Shown piece by piece: positions 41,138 to 50,314 of a DNA stretch of 64,000 nucleotides. The stretch comes from Frigidibacter sp. ROC022 (lineage in GTDB: Bacteria > Pseudomonadota > Alphaproteobacteria > Rhodobacterales > Rhodobacteraceae), in NCBI RefSeq assembly GCF_024723735.1, contig NZ_JANQDU010000002.1, positions 697,001-761,000 of the forward strand. The letters are read 5' to 3'. The notes below the pieces were generated by a model that worked only from the letters and a program-made list of their open reading frames with translations, did not search any database and was not told the DNA's origin. The position numbers and the translations under genes are program-made. Each line of letters starts with the position of its first letter. Within the stretch, counting starts at the first letter, position 1.

Positions 41138-42310
41138 ATGAGAAAGACAGTTCTGACCGCCCTGGCGGCAGCTTCGGTCATGGCCGGAACGGCCCGGGCC
41201 GACATCGTGATCGCGCATGTCTACGGCAAGACGGGTGCGCTGGAGGCCTATGCGGCCCAGTCGCATACCGGGCTGATGCTGGGGCTGGAATATGCCACCG
41301 GCGGCACCATGGAGATCAACGGCGAGAAGATCACCGTGATCGAGAAGGACACCCAGCTGAAACCCGAGATCGGCAAGGCGGCGCTGGAAGAGGCCTTCAG
41401 CGACGACGAAGCCGACATCGCCGTGGGTCCGGTCAGTTCCGGCGTGGCGCTGGCGATGCTGCCGGTGGCCCAGGAATACGAGAAGATCCTGCTGGTCGAA
41501 CCGGCCGTGGCCGACTCGATCACCGGCAAGGACTGGAACCGCTACATCTTCCGCACCGGCCGCAACTCGAGCCAGGACGCGGTGGCCAATGCCATCGCCA
41601 TCGGCGGGCCGGATGTCTCGGTGGCGACGCTGGCGCAGGACTATGCCTTCGGCCATGACGGGGTCGCGGCCTTCAAGGCGGCGCTGGAAACCACCGGCGC
41701 CAAGCTGGTGGACGAGGAATATCTGCCCACCGACGCGACCGATTTCACCGCCGCGGCCGAGCGCATCTTCAACGCGATGAAGGACCTGCCGGGCAAGAAG
41801 AAGCTGTTCATCATCTGGGCCGGGGCAACCCCGATCGGCAAGATCAACGCCATGGACCCGGGCCGTTTCGGCATCGAGATCACCACCGGCGGCAACATCC
41901 TGGCGGCGCTGAAGGCCTATCGGGAAGTGCCCGGGATGGAAGGTGCGACCTACTACTACTACGGCATCCCGAAGAACCCGGTGAACGACTGGCTGGTCAA
42001 GGAGCATGAAGCCCGCTTCGGCACCCCGCCCGATTTCTTCACCGCCGGCGGCATGGCGGCGGGCATCGCCATCGTCGATGCGATCAAGAAGGCCGGTTCG
42101 ACCGATACCGAGGCGCTGATCTCGGCCATGGAAGGGATGGAGTTCGAGACGCCCAAGGGCACGATGCGCTTCCGCCCCGAGGATCACCAGGCGTTGCAGT
42201 CGATGTATCACTTCCGCACCGTGGTGAAGGACGGCGTCGATTACGGCATTCCCGAACTGGTGCGCAAGCTGTCGATCGACGAACTGCCGATCCCGATCCA
42301 GAACCAGTGA
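41138..42310 (+). CDS. Branched-chain amino acid-type ABC transporter substrate-binding protein
   Basis: Periplasmic receptor of 390 residues, Peripla_BP_6 type. The ATG at 41138 has GAGGGAGGA upstream. The signal peptide MRKTVLTALAAASVMAGTARA precedes DIVIAHVYGKTGALEAYAAQSHTGLMLGLEYATGG, typical of receptors in the LivJ/AmiC superfamily. The YYYYGIPKNPVNDWLVKEH and FFTAGGMAAGIAIVDAI blocks are family features. It begins a six-gene operon (receptor, two ATPases, two permeases, hydrolase). The ligand is probably not an amino acid: the hydrolase and the coregulated acyl-CoA genes suggest a carboxylic acid, ester or amide. Confidence 0.88.
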   Translation: MRKTVLTALAAASVMAGTARADIVIAHVYGKTGALEAYAAQSHTGLMLGLEYATGGTMEINGEKITVIEKDTQLKPEIGKAALEEAFSDDEADIAVGPVSSGVALAMLPVAQEYEKILLVEPAVADSITGKDWNRYIFRTGRNSSQDAVANAIAIGGPDVSVATLAQDYAFGHDGVAAFKAALETTGAKLVDEEYLPTDATDFTAAAERIFNAMKDLPGKKKLFIIWAGATPIGKINAMDPGRFGIEITTGGNILAALKAYREVPGMEGATYYYYGIPKNPVNDWLVKEHEARFGTPPDFFTAGGMAAGIAIVDAIKKAGSTDTEALISAMEGMEFETPKGTMRFRPEDHQALQSMYHFRTVVKDGVDYGIPELVRKLSIDELPIPIQNQ

Positions 42311-42366
42311 CGGCATGGCCGGGGAGCTCTACCCCGGCCTGTCCCCCAACCCCGGCAGGCGATGTG

Positions 42367-43131
42367 ATGAGCGACGTGCTTCTGGCCACCGAAGGATTGA
42401 CCGTGCGCTTCGGCGGCCATGTCGCCGTCGATCGGGTGACCTGCGGCTTTCGCCAGGGTGAGCTGACGGCGCTGGTCGGGCCCAACGGCGCCGGCAAGAC
42501 CACCTATTTCAACCTGATCTCGGGCCAGATCCGCGCCAGTGCCGGGCGGGTCATGCTGAAGGGCCGGGACCTGACCGGCCTGTCGGTGGCCCGGCGCACC
42601 CATGCCGGCATCGGCCGGGCGTTCCAGCTGACGAACCTGTTCCCCAACCTGACGGTGCGCGAGAACATCCGGCTGGTGATCCAGTCGAAACGCGGGCTGG
42701 GGCACGATCTGTGGTCGGTGGCCGCGGCCCATGCCGAGGTGGCCGAGGCGGCGGACAGGGTGCTGGAGCGGGTCCGGCTGACCGCCATTGCCGACCAGAC
42801 CGTGACCGAGCTGAGCCACGGCAACCAGCGCAAGCTGGAGGTGGCGTTGCTCGTCGCGCTCGATCCGCTGGTCTACATGTTCGACGAGCCGACGGCGGGC
42901 ATGTCGGTGGACGAGGCGCCGGTGGTGCTGGACCTGATTGCCGGGCTGAAGGCGGAAACCGGAAAATGCATCCTGCTGGTCGAGCACAAGATGGACGTGA
43001 TCCGCACCCTGGCCGACCGGATCGTCGTTCTGCACAACGGGGCCCTTGCCGCCGACGGTCCGCCGGCCGAGGTCATGGCCTCGGAGGTGGTGCAGGAGGC
43101 CTATATGGGCAAGGCGCTGGCCGATGTCTGA
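42367..43131 (+). CDS. LivG-like ABC transporter ATPase
   Basis: ATPase of 254 residues, branched-chain amino acid transport class. Walker A GPNGAGKTTYFN (about 37-48), GIGRAFQLTNLFPNLTV Q-loop, signature ELSHGNQRKLEVALLVAL and Walker B VYMFDEPTAGMS are present, with LVEHKMD as H-loop. The signature starts LSHGN where LSYGE is common, an ordinary variation. It overlaps the LivF-like gene by 8 bp. Confidence 0.92.
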   Translation: MSDVLLATEGLTVRFGGHVAVDRVTCGFRQGELTALVGPNGAGKTTYFNLISGQIRASAGRVMLKGRDLTGLSVARRTHAGIGRAFQLTNLFPNLTVRENIRLVIQSKRGLGHDLWSVAAAHAEVAEAADRVLERVRLTAIADQTVTELSHGNQRKLEVALLVALDPLVYMFDEPTAGMSVDEAPVVLDLIAGLKAETGKCILLVEHKMDVIRTLADRIVVLHNGALAADGPPAEVMASEVVQEAYMGKALADV

Positions 43132-43846
43132 TCCGATCCTGACACTCAAGGGCGTCCATACCGATATCGGGCGCTATCACATCCTTCAGGGCGTCGAACT
43201 GGAGGTGCCGCGCGGCGGGGTGACCATGTTGCTGGGGCGCAATGGCGTCGGCAAGACCACGACACTGCGGACCGTGATGGGGCTGTGGCGGGCGCGGGCC
43301 GGGCAGATCACCTTTGACGGCCGCGACGTCACCGCACTGCCCACCGCCGCCATCGCCCGGGCCGGCATCGGCTTCGTGCCCGAGGACATGGGCATCTTCA
43401 CCGATCTGACCGTAGAGGAGAACCTGATCCTTGCCGCCGCCTCGGGGCCGCTGTCGTCCGACCGACTCGACCGGATATTCGCCGCCTTCCCGCCGTTGAA
43501 GACATTCTGGAAATCGGCTGCCGGCAATCTTTCGGGCGGCCAGAAACAGATGCTGTCGATTGCCCGCGCCATGGCGGAAGAGCGGCGGCTCTATCTGATC
43601 GACGAACCCACCAAGGGGCTGGCGCCGGCCATTGTCGCCACCATGGCCGCCGCCTTGCGGGACCTGAAGGCCGAAGGCGCGGCGATCCTGCTGGTGGAGC
43701 AGAACTTCGCAGTCGCCCGCCTGCTGGGAGACAGCTGCGCGGTGATGGATGACGGGCGGGTGATCTGGTCCGGCCCCATGGCCGAACTGGCCGCCGACAC
43801 CGCCCTTCAGGAACGGCTGATGGGCCTGAGCCTGGAGGCGCCATGA
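43124..43846 (+). CDS. LivF-like ABC transporter ATPase
   Basis: Second ATPase, 240 residues. Walker A is GRNGVGKTTTLR, followed by GIGFVPEDMGIFTDLTVEENL, the LivF-type Q-loop region. The signature is NLSGGQKQMLSIARAM, Walker B YLIDEPTKGLAP and H-loop VEQNFA. The start at 43124 overlaps the livG-like gene. Confidence 0.92.
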   Translation: MSDPILTLKGVHTDIGRYHILQGVELEVPRGGVTMLLGRNGVGKTTTLRTVMGLWRARAGQITFDGRDVTALPTAAIARAGIGFVPEDMGIFTDLTVEENLILAAASGPLSSDRLDRIFAAFPPLKTFWKSAAGNLSGGQKQMLSIARAMAEERRLYLIDEPTKGLAPAIVATMAAALRDLKAEGAAILLVEQNFAVARLLGDSCAVMDDGRVIWSGPMAELAADTALQERLMGLSLEAP

Positions 43847-43880
43847 CCCTTCACAGACCCTGTTTCGATGGTATTGCCCG

Positions 43881-44912
43881 ATGAGCGCCGCCCCCGACCA
43901 CCGCCCGACATTCGCCCGGGCCGGCCTGTCCGACCGGCTGGCGCCCTGGCTGCCGCTGCTGCTGGTGCCGCTGCTGATGGTCTTCGGCTGGCTGGCGATC
44001 CCCTCGACCTCGTCCTGGCTGACCCTCACCGTCAGTGGCCTGGCCATGGGGATGATGATCTTCCTGATGGCTTCGGGGCTGACCCTGGTCTTCGGGCTGA
44101 TGGACGTGATCAACTTCGGCCATGGCGCCTTCATATCGCTGGGGGCCTTCGTCGGCGTCTCGGTGCTGCTGGCGCTGGCCTCCTGGACCGCGGCGGCCTC
44201 GCTGCCACTGAACCTGGCGGCTCTGGGGCTGGCGCTGGTGGCGGCAGTCCTGGTGACCGGGACCATGGGCTGGCTGTTCGAAAGGGTCATCGTGCGGCCG
44301 GTCTATGGCGCGCATCTGAAACAGATCCTGGTGACCATGGGCGGGCTGATCGTGGCCGAACAGCTGATCCTGGTGATCTGGGGGCCGGCGCAGATATTCA
44401 TCACCCGGCCCGAGATGCTGAAGGGCGCGGTCACATTCGCCGGGGCCGCGCTCGAGAAATATCGGCTGGTGGCGGTGGCACTGGGGCTGATCGTGTTCCT
44501 GGCGATGCGGCTGGTGCTGCGCCACAGCCGGATCGGCCTGATCGTCCGCGCCGGGGTGCAGAACGGCGAGATGGTGCAGGCCCTGGGCTATCGTCTGCGG
44601 CTGGTCTTCATCGGCACCTTCGTCGCCGGTTCGGCCCTGGCCGGCCTGGGCGGGGTCATGTGGGGCCTCTATGACGAGGTCATCACGGCCGACATGGGCG
44701 CCTCACTGATGGTGCTGGTGTTCATCGTGGTCATCATCGGCGGTCTCGGCTCGGTCGAGGGCTGCTTTCTCGGCGCGTTGCTGGTCGGGCTGGTGCAGAA
44801 CTATGCCGCTTTCCTGGAACCGAAACTGGCCATGGTGTCGAACATCGCCCTGCTGGTGGCGGTGCTGATGTGGCGGCCGGAAGGCATGATGGCGGTGGTG
44901 AAGTCGAAATGA
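43881..44912 (+). CDS. LivH-like ABC transporter permease
   Basis: Inner-membrane subunit of 343 residues with about eight hydrophobic helices. The SGLTLVFGLMDVINFGHGAFISLGAF block is the LivH signature, and GSALAGLGGVMWGLYDEV with VIIGGLGSVEGCFLGALLVGLVQN marks the conserved cytoplasmic loop. About 30 residues at the N-terminus extend past the usual start. Its stop overlaps the next gene's ATG. Confidence 0.92.
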   Translation: MSAAPDHRPTFARAGLSDRLAPWLPLLLVPLLMVFGWLAIPSTSSWLTLTVSGLAMGMMIFLMASGLTLVFGLMDVINFGHGAFISLGAFVGVSVLLALASWTAAASLPLNLAALGLALVAAVLVTGTMGWLFERVIVRPVYGAHLKQILVTMGGLIVAEQLILVIWGPAQIFITRPEMLKGAVTFAGAALEKYRLVAVALGLIVFLAMRLVLRHSRIGLIVRAGVQNGEMVQALGYRLRLVFIGTFVAGSALAGLGGVMWGLYDEVITADMGASLMVLVFIVVIIGGLGSVEGCFLGALLVGLVQNYAAFLEPKLAMVSNIALLVAVLMWRPEGMMAVVKSK

Positions 44913-45958
44913 AGCTGTTGTCGCAGGACCGGCCCGGCGGGCCGCTGATCTCGGCCATCCTGGTGCTGCTGCTGATCGGGCTGGCGCTGGCGCCGTTCCT
45001 GTTTCCCGGGACGAGGGCGCTGGATACCGCGGCACGGATCTGCGTCTTCGTGGTGCTGGTGGCAAGCTATGACCTGCTGCTGGGCTATGCCGGCATCGTC
45101 AGCTTTGCCCATACGATGTTCTTCGGTTTCGGCGCCTATGGCGTGGCGCTGACTTCCGAGCACATGGGCCGCAGCTTCGCCGCCCTGGGGATCGGCACCC
45201 TTTCCGGCGCCCTGGCCGCGGCGCTGCTGGCGTTGGCGATCGGCCTGTTCTCGCTGCGGGTGCGGGCGATCTTCTTTGCCATGATCACCCTGGCTGTCGC
45301 CTCGGCCGTGGCGGTTCTGGTCAGCCAGATGTCGGCCCTGACCGGCGGCGAGGACGGGCTGAACTTCCAGATCCCGCGGGCCCTGACGGCGGCGCAGAAA
45401 TATGCGGACTTCAAGCTGTTCGGCGTCACCCTGAACGGCAAGCTGCTGAACTACTACCTGGTCTTCAGCTGCGCGACGGTCCTGTTCCTGGTGCTGCTGC
45501 GGATCGTCAATTCGCCCTTTGGCCGGGTGCTGCTGGCAATCCGGGAAAACGAGTTCCGGGCCGAGGCGATCGGCTATCGGGTGGTCTGGTTCCGCACCGG
45601 TGCGACGGTGCTGTCGGCGGTGGCGGCGGCCCTGGCCGGATCGCTCTATGCGATCTGGCTGCGCTATGTCGGGCCCAGCACGGTGCTGAGCTTCGAGATC
45701 ATGATCGACATCCTGCTGATGGTGGTGATCGGAGGCATGGGAACCATGTATGGCGCCGTGGTCGGGGCGGTGATCTTCATCCTGGCGCAGAACTACCTGC
45801 AGGGGCTGATGGGCCTGGCCGAGGGGGCGCTGCAGGGCCTGCCGTTGCTGCCGCAGCTTCTCGACCCGGACCGCTGGCTGCTGTGGCTGGGGGTGCTGTT
45901 CATCCTTTCGGTCTATTTCTTCCCCACCGGCATCGTCGGCCGGCTGCGGCGCAGATGA
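44909..45958 (+). CDS. LivM-like ABC transporter permease
   Basis: Partner permease, 349 residues. SYDLLLGYAGIVSFAHTMFFGFGAYG is the LivM signature; RENEFRAEAIGYRVVWFRTGATVLSA and GGMGTMYGAVVGAVIFILAQNYL follow. The ATG overlaps the LivH-like stop (ATGA), and its own stop overlaps the hydrolase ATG, so the cassette is translationally coupled. Confidence 0.92.
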   Translation: MKLLSQDRPGGPLISAILVLLLIGLALAPFLFPGTRALDTAARICVFVVLVASYDLLLGYAGIVSFAHTMFFGFGAYGVALTSEHMGRSFAALGIGTLSGALAAALLALAIGLFSLRVRAIFFAMITLAVASAVAVLVSQMSALTGGEDGLNFQIPRALTAAQKYADFKLFGVTLNGKLLNYYLVFSCATVLFLVLLRIVNSPFGRVLLAIRENEFRAEAIGYRVVWFRTGATVLSAVAAALAGSLYAIWLRYVGPSTVLSFEIMIDILLMVVIGGMGTMYGAVVGAVIFILAQNYLQGLMGLAEGALQGLPLLPQLLDPDRWLLWLGVLFILSVYFFPTGIVGRLRRR

Positions 45959-46740
45959 GCGCAGGGCTGATCGAGGCCGGGCGCGGCCGTCCGATCCTGT
46001 TCCTGCATGGCTGGACCATGCGCGGGGCACTGTTCGCCGACCAGATCGCGCGGCTGTCGGACCGGTTCCATTGCCTGGCGCCGGACCTGCCGGGCCATGG
46101 CGACGCCCCGGAAGGACCGGCCGACCTGGATGCCGCGGCGCGGGCGGTCCATGGCCTCATCGCCGCGCGCGGGCTGCGTGACGTGGTTCTGCTGGGCTGG
46201 TCGATGGGGGCGGCGGTGGCCTGGCGGCTGGCGCGGACCCATGGCACCGGGGGCATTTCCGGCCTTGTCAGTGTCGATATGAGCCCGCGGATCGTCAACG
46301 GGCCGGGCTGGTCGCTGGGGCTGAAGGGCCAGACCGCGGCCAGCATCGCCGCCTCGACCGGGCGGTTCCGGCGGGACTGGCAAGGCAGCGTCGGGGCGAT
46401 CGCAGCGGGGATGTTCGCGGCCCTGCCCGGCCCGGAGGGGTTCGGCTTCGATGCCGCCTGCGAGCGTATCCGGGCCTGTGATCCGGTGGCGATGCTGGCG
46501 GCCTGGGAAAGCCTGGTGGCGATGGACGAACGCGAAACCATCGGCCGGCTGCCGTTCCCGGTGCTGGCCGCCTATGGCGCCCGCAGCCGGGTCTATCCGT
46601 CAGAGGCCGCCAGCTGGATCGCCGCCACCGCGCCGCAGGGCGCGGCGCAGGGTTTTACCAATTCCGGCCATTCGCCGCATCTGGAGGAACCCGGGGCCTT
46701 TGCCGCCATGGTGGCCGGTTTTGCCGAAGGGCTGGATTGA
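45955..46740 (+). CDS. Alpha/beta-hydrolase-fold enzyme cotranscribed with the LIV importer
   Basis: Hydrolase of 261 residues. The oxyanion block ILFLHGWTMRG, the nucleophile elbow LGWSMGAAV (G-x-S-x-G) and the C-terminal His in NSGHSPHLEEP complete a Ser-Asp-His type triad; the acid is probably in the segment before AAYGARSRVYPSEA. The ATG overlaps the permease stop by 4 bp. Translational coupling to the importer suggests it acts first on the imported compound, such as an ester, lactone or amide. It resembles carboxylesterase and 3-oxoadipate enol-lactonase-like proteins, so the substrate class is open. Confidence 0.85.
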   Translation: MSAGLIEAGRGRPILFLHGWTMRGALFADQIARLSDRFHCLAPDLPGHGDAPEGPADLDAAARAVHGLIAARGLRDVVLLGWSMGAAVAWRLARTHGTGGISGLVSVDMSPRIVNGPGWSLGLKGQTAASIAASTGRFRRDWQGSVGAIAAGMFAALPGPEGFGFDAACERIRACDPVAMLAAWESLVAMDERETIGRLPFPVLAAYGARSRVYPSEAASWIAATAPQGAAQGFTNSGHSPHLEEPGAFAAMVAGFAEGLD

Positions 46741-46755
46741 GCCCCGCGGGGCCGC

Positions 46756-47112
46756 TCAGCCGACGTCCCGGGCCAGGACCAGCGCCCGCCCGTCGCAGAT
46801 CAGGGTGCCGTCCGGCAGCCGGCAGGTGGTCCGCAGATCGACCAGATGCTTTTCCGGCCGCAGCCGGGTGATCTCGACCCGCGCCGTCAGTTCGGTATCG
46901 AGCGGTGCCGAAGCCAGAAACCGCAATTCCTGCTTCAGGTAGTTGGTGCCCGGCCCCGGAAGCCGCACCCCGAGCAGATAGGAAAACAGCGCCCCGATCA
47001 GCGGTTCGGGCACGGTCTCCGCACCCTCCACCGCACCGGCCAGCACCGCGAAACGCTGCAGATCCTCGGCACCGTAGCGCCGGCTCACCTCGACGGCATC
47101 GCCCGGCTTCAC
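46756..47112 (-). CDS. MaoC-like hot-dog protein, non-catalytic-type half (FAS1-like dehydratase)
   Basis: 118-residue hot-dog-fold protein. It matches the N-terminal half of double-domain MaoC dehydratases (MKPGDAVEVSRRYGAEDLQRFAVLAG at the start, LPGPGTNYLKQELRFLASAPLDTELTARVEI in the core), but the hydratase motif D-x-N-P-x-H is absent. It is the last gene of the leftward acyl-CoA operon and overlaps its catalytic-looking partner by 4 bp, so the two probably make a heterodimeric hydratase. Confidence 0.8.
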   Translation of the reverse strand: MKPGDAVEVSRRYGAEDLQRFAVLAGAVEGAETVPEPLIGALFSYLLGVRLPGPGTNYLKQELRFLASAPLDTELTARVEITRLRPEKHLVDLRTTCRLPDGTLICDGRALVLARDVG

Positions 47113-47462
47113 GGCGCCACCTCGGTTTCGCCCAGCAACAGCTCGGCCCCGTCGGATTTTCGCGCCGCCCGCATCGCATAGCGGCCCGGCGCCAGGGATT
47201 CGACGCTCAACTGCACCGGGTCGCCGGCATAGCAGGGGTTGGGGAACATCAGCTCCTGCCGCAACTGGCGCAGCCCGGGGCAGGCGCTTCCCAGCAGGCT
47301 CCAGAGCCTGGAATAGATCAGCATCCCATGCGCCACGGTGCGGCCAAAGCGGGTGCGGGCCGAGAAATCGGCATCGACATGGATCGGATTGTCGTCGCCC
47401 GAGACCGCCGCGAAGGCGTCGAACTCGGCCTGGGTCGGGGTCCAGTCGGCGGTGAGTTTCAC
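47109..47462 (-). CDS. MaoC-family (R)-specific enoyl-CoA hydratase-like protein
   Basis: 117-residue hot-dog protein with the full hydratase motif SGDDNPIHVDADFSARTRFGRTVAHGML, in which Asp and His are catalytic in PhaJ-type enzymes. The start is a GTG at 47462 that overlaps the acyl-CoA ligase stop, and its own stop overlaps the next MaoC-like gene. In this operon it would hydrate or dehydrate an acyl-CoA made by the ligase. Confidence 0.85.
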   Translation of the reverse strand: MKLTADWTPTQAEFDAFAAVSGDDNPIHVDADFSARTRFGRTVAHGMLIYSRLWSLLGSACPGLRQLRQELMFPNPCYAGDPVQLSVESLAPGRYAMRAARKSDGAELLLGETEVAP

Positions 47463-48949
47463 AGGCGCTTCCTCAGTTCGGTCTTCATGATCTTGCCGGC
47501 GGCGGTGCGCGGGAAGTCCTCCACCAGATGGAACCGCTTCGGCACCTTGTAGGCGGCGAGCCTTTCGCGGCACCAGGGCGCCAGCGTGTCGAGATCCGGC
47601 GCCGCACCCGGCCGCGGCAACAGGAAGGCGGCGCCGACCTCGCCCCAACGTTCGTCGGCCATGCCGATCACCGCCGCTTCGAGCACCTCGGGATGTTCGT
47701 TCAGCACCCGCTCGACTTCGGCCGGATAGACGTTCTCGCCGCCCGAGATGTACATGTCCTTGATCCGGTCGACGATCCGGTAATAGCCGTCGGCGTCGCG
47801 CTGCCCGACATCGCCGGTCTTCAGCCAGCCATCCGCCGTGAAGGCGGCGACGGTGGCCTCGGGATTCCCGAAATAGCCCGGGGTGATGTTGGGGCCGCGC
47901 AGCTCGATCTCGCCGCGCCCGGGCTCTCCCTGCGCCACCCCGGCCAGGCGCACCTGGGTCATCGCCTGCGGCTTGCCGACCGAGCCGATCTTGCCGGGCG
48001 CGTGGGCCGGGTCCATCAGGAACACCGTCGGCCCGGTCTCGGTCATGCCCATGCCGTTGCAGATCACGCCGCCGCGTTCGGCGAAGAAGCGGATCAGCGG
48101 CTCGGGCAGCGGTGCACCGCCGCAGCCCATACGCAGGCCAGACCAGTCCACCTCGTCCACGCGCGGATGCAGGCTGAAGGCCTGGTAGATCGCAGGAACC
48201 CCGAAGAAGCAGGTGATGCCGCCGGCCAGGATCAGGTCGAGGATCCGGTCGGGCTCGAACCGCGGCACCAGCGTCGAGGTTCCTCCGAACAGGAACACCG
48301 GCAGGGTGTAGAGGTTGATTCCCGCCGTGTGGAACAGCGGCAGATAGTTGATCGAGCGGTCGGCCGAGGTCAGATCGACGGCGCGGGCGACGTTCACGGC
48401 ATTGGCCCAGGCCATCCGCGCGGTCTGGATCACCGCCTTGGGCTGGCCGGTGGTGCCCGAGGTCAGCAGCAGATACCAGGGCGTTTCGGCGTCAACCCCG
48501 TCGCAGGCCAGCGGCTCTGCTTCCAGCAACTCGGCCAGCGCGGTCTCGCCCGGGTCGGGCGCGTCCATTGTCAGCGCCTGCAGTTTCAGCCGCCGCGCCA
48601 GGGCCCGCCCGGTCGCGGCGTTGGCATGGTCAAACAGGATCGCCGCCGGGGACAGACCGTCCAGCACCGGCAGCAGCTCGGCCACCGGCTGGCGCCAGTT
48701 CAGCGGCACAAGGGTCAGCCCGGCTTTCTGGCAGGCGAAGAGGATCAGGAAGAATTCGACGCGGTTGTGGCAGAGCGCCGCCAGCCGGTCGCCCGGGTTC
48801 AGCCCAAGGTTCCGCAGCCCACCCGCGAGAGCGGCGGCCTCGACATCGACCCGGGCAAAGCTGTAACGGGTTTCGCCATCGACAAAGGCGGTGGCCGTGC
48901 CACCCAGTTCCGCCTGCTTGGCACTCATGTCCGGAAGGATCTCAGGCAT
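47459..48949 (-). CDS. AMP-forming acyl-CoA synthetase
   Basis: Acyl-adenylate and CoA ligase of 496 residues. The ATP-binding loop is LLTSGTTGQPKAVIQT, motif A5 is NGMGMTETGPTVFL, the hinge and A7-A8 region is GWLKTGDVGQRDADGYYRIVDR, followed by IKDMYISGGENVYPAEVE, and the C-terminal catalytic Lys is in RTAAGKIMKTELRKRL. It overlaps the enoyl-CoA hydratase gene by 8 bp. The family covers medium-chain fatty, cyclic and aromatic acids; the precise acid is not readable. Confidence 0.92.
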   Translation of the reverse strand: MPEILPDMSAKQAELGGTATAFVDGETRYSFARVDVEAAALAGGLRNLGLNPGDRLAALCHNRVEFFLILFACQKAGLTLVPLNWRQPVAELLPVLDGLSPAAILFDHANAATGRALARRLKLQALTMDAPDPGETALAELLEAEPLACDGVDAETPWYLLLTSGTTGQPKAVIQTARMAWANAVNVARAVDLTSADRSINYLPLFHTAGINLYTLPVFLFGGTSTLVPRFEPDRILDLILAGGITCFFGVPAIYQAFSLHPRVDEVDWSGLRMGCGGAPLPEPLIRFFAERGGVICNGMGMTETGPTVFLMDPAHAPGKIGSVGKPQAMTQVRLAGVAQGEPGRGEIELRGPNITPGYFGNPEATVAAFTADGWLKTGDVGQRDADGYYRIVDRIKDMYISGGENVYPAEVERVLNEHPEVLEAAVIGMADERWGEVGAAFLLPRPGAAPDLDTLAPWCRERLAAYKVPKRFHLVEDFPRTAAGKIMKTELRKRL

Positions 48950-49721
48950 CGGCCCGCGCTCCTGCCAGGAAATCCGCCATCCCGGCGGCGGTCCCGGGCT
49001 GCTCGATCAGGCCCTCGAAGGCCGCCGCTTCGGCATCCAGCCGCGCCCCGACCCTTGCCAGCCGGGCCTGATCCCAGATCAGCCGTTTGGCCGCGAGGAT
49101 CGAGTCGATGCGCGAGGCTGCCAGATCCGTCAGCACCGTTTCGACCGCGGCGGGAAGTTCGGCCACCGGAACCAGGCGTTCGGCCAATCCCAGTTCGACC
49201 GCCTGCGCGGCGCCGAGGCGCCGGTTGTCGATCTGCATCGCCAGTGCCCGATGCGCCCCGATCCGATCCGGCAAGAGCGCCGTCCAGCCGCCATCGGGAG
49301 AGAATCCGACCCGCGAATACCAGGGCTGCAGAAAGGCGTCCTCGCCCAGCAGCACATAGTCGGAAGCAAGGATCAGCCCGGCCGAGCCGCCGGTGATCGC
49401 GCCCTGTGCCGCCGTGACCACCACCGCCGGCAGCCGCAGCAGCGCCATGATCAGCCGGTGCAGACCGCCCACGAGTTCTCGGGCATAGGCCCGTCCGCGC
49501 CCGTCCGTCACCGCTTCGGCGAACAGCCCGACATCGCCGCCGGTCGAGAAATTACGCCCCTCGGCCGCCAGCACCAGGGTCGAGACCCGGCGTGCCGCCG
49601 CGGCCTCGACCGCCTGCAGCAGGCCGTAGATGAGACCGGGCGACAGGGCGTTGCTGCGTTCGGCCCGGGTCAGCGTGATCCGTGCCGTCTTCCCCCCATA
49701 TTCGACACTAACAAGGCTCAT
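48942..49721 (-). CDS. Enoyl-CoA hydratase/isomerase (crotonase) family protein
   Basis: Crotonase-fold enzyme of 259 residues. The oxyanion loop is in NFSTGGDVGLF, and AITGGSAGLILASDYVLLGEDAFL supplies the second. The position of the catalytic Glu of classical hydratases is in VGFSPDGGWTALLP, with Asp as in the PaaG isomerase type, so an isomerase or a ring-adapted role is likely rather than plain beta-oxidation. Its start overlaps the tetR stop by 4 bp. Confidence 0.87.
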   Translation of the reverse strand: MSLVSVEYGGKTARITLTRAERSNALSPGLIYGLLQAVEAAAARRVSTLVLAAEGRNFSTGGDVGLFAEAVTDGRGRAYARELVGGLHRLIMALLRLPAVVVTAAQGAITGGSAGLILASDYVLLGEDAFLQPWYSRVGFSPDGGWTALLPDRIGAHRALAMQIDNRRLGAAQAVELGLAERLVPVAELPAAVETVLTDLAASRIDSILAAKRLIWDQARLARVGARLDAEAAAFEGLIEQPGTAAGMADFLAGARADA

Positions 49722-50311
49722 TTCGCCCGCAGGCCATGGTCGATCATGTCGATGGCATGATCGACGATCCGGTCGATGTCGGTTTCCCGGCCCCAGAGGA
49801 TGAAGCGCTCGCCCAGGGTCTTGGCCATGCCCATCAGTGCCCAGGCGCGCACCTCGTTGTCGCCCGGGCGGATGCCGCCTTCGGCGACCGCCTCGTCCAG
49901 ATGCAGCCGGTAGGCGCGGGCGAAATCCTCGAAATACGACCGATAGGCTTCGGGCGCCACGAAGCGCGCCTCCTCGACGATGCGATAGAGCGCCGGGCGT
50001 TCCGCGGCGATCCGCAGGAAGGCCGCCAGGCCGCGCCGCTCGGCATCCAGCCGCCCGCTGGCCCCCGCGACGGCCCGGCCGACCTTGGCGCGGGTCATCC
50101 GGCCCATCTCGCGCACCAGCTCGGTGAAGATTTCGTCCTTGCCCGAGAAATAGATGTAGAGCGTCCCCTGCGCGGTTCGGGCCACCGTGGTGATCTCGGC
50201 AACCGAAGCATCGGAATAGCCCTTGGTGCCGAAGACCTGTTCGGCCGCGGCCAGGATCTCGGCCCGGCGCTGCTCGCCTCGCTTGGTTCTGGGTTTCGTC
50301 GCGATTGCCAT
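49718..50311 (-). CDS. TetR-family transcriptional repressor of the acyl-CoA and LIV importer operons
   Basis: Repressor of 197 residues. The HTH covers about residues 12-57 (RRAEILAAAEQVFGTKGYSDASVAEITTVARTAQGTLYIYFSGKDEIF), and the C-terminal ligand domain follows. The ATG at 50311 is selected; starts at 50320 or 50347 lie inside the dyad at 50315-50338 and close to the predicted transcript start. It is the first gene of the leftward operon tetR, crotonase, acyl-CoA ligase, MaoC, MaoC-like. The same operator core occurs at the importer promoter 9 kb away, which makes this protein the probable repressor of both, with an acyl-CoA or the free acid as inducer. Confidence 0.9.
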   Translation of the reverse strand: MAIATKPRTKRGEQRRAEILAAAEQVFGTKGYSDASVAEITTVARTAQGTLYIYFSGKDEIFTELVREMGRMTRAKVGRAVAGASGRLDAERRGLAAFLRIAAERPALYRIVEEARFVAPEAYRSYFEDFARAYRLHLDEAVAEGGIRPGDNEVRAWALMGMAKTLGERFILWGRETDIDRIVDHAIDMIDHGLRAK

Positions 50312-50314
50312 AGA

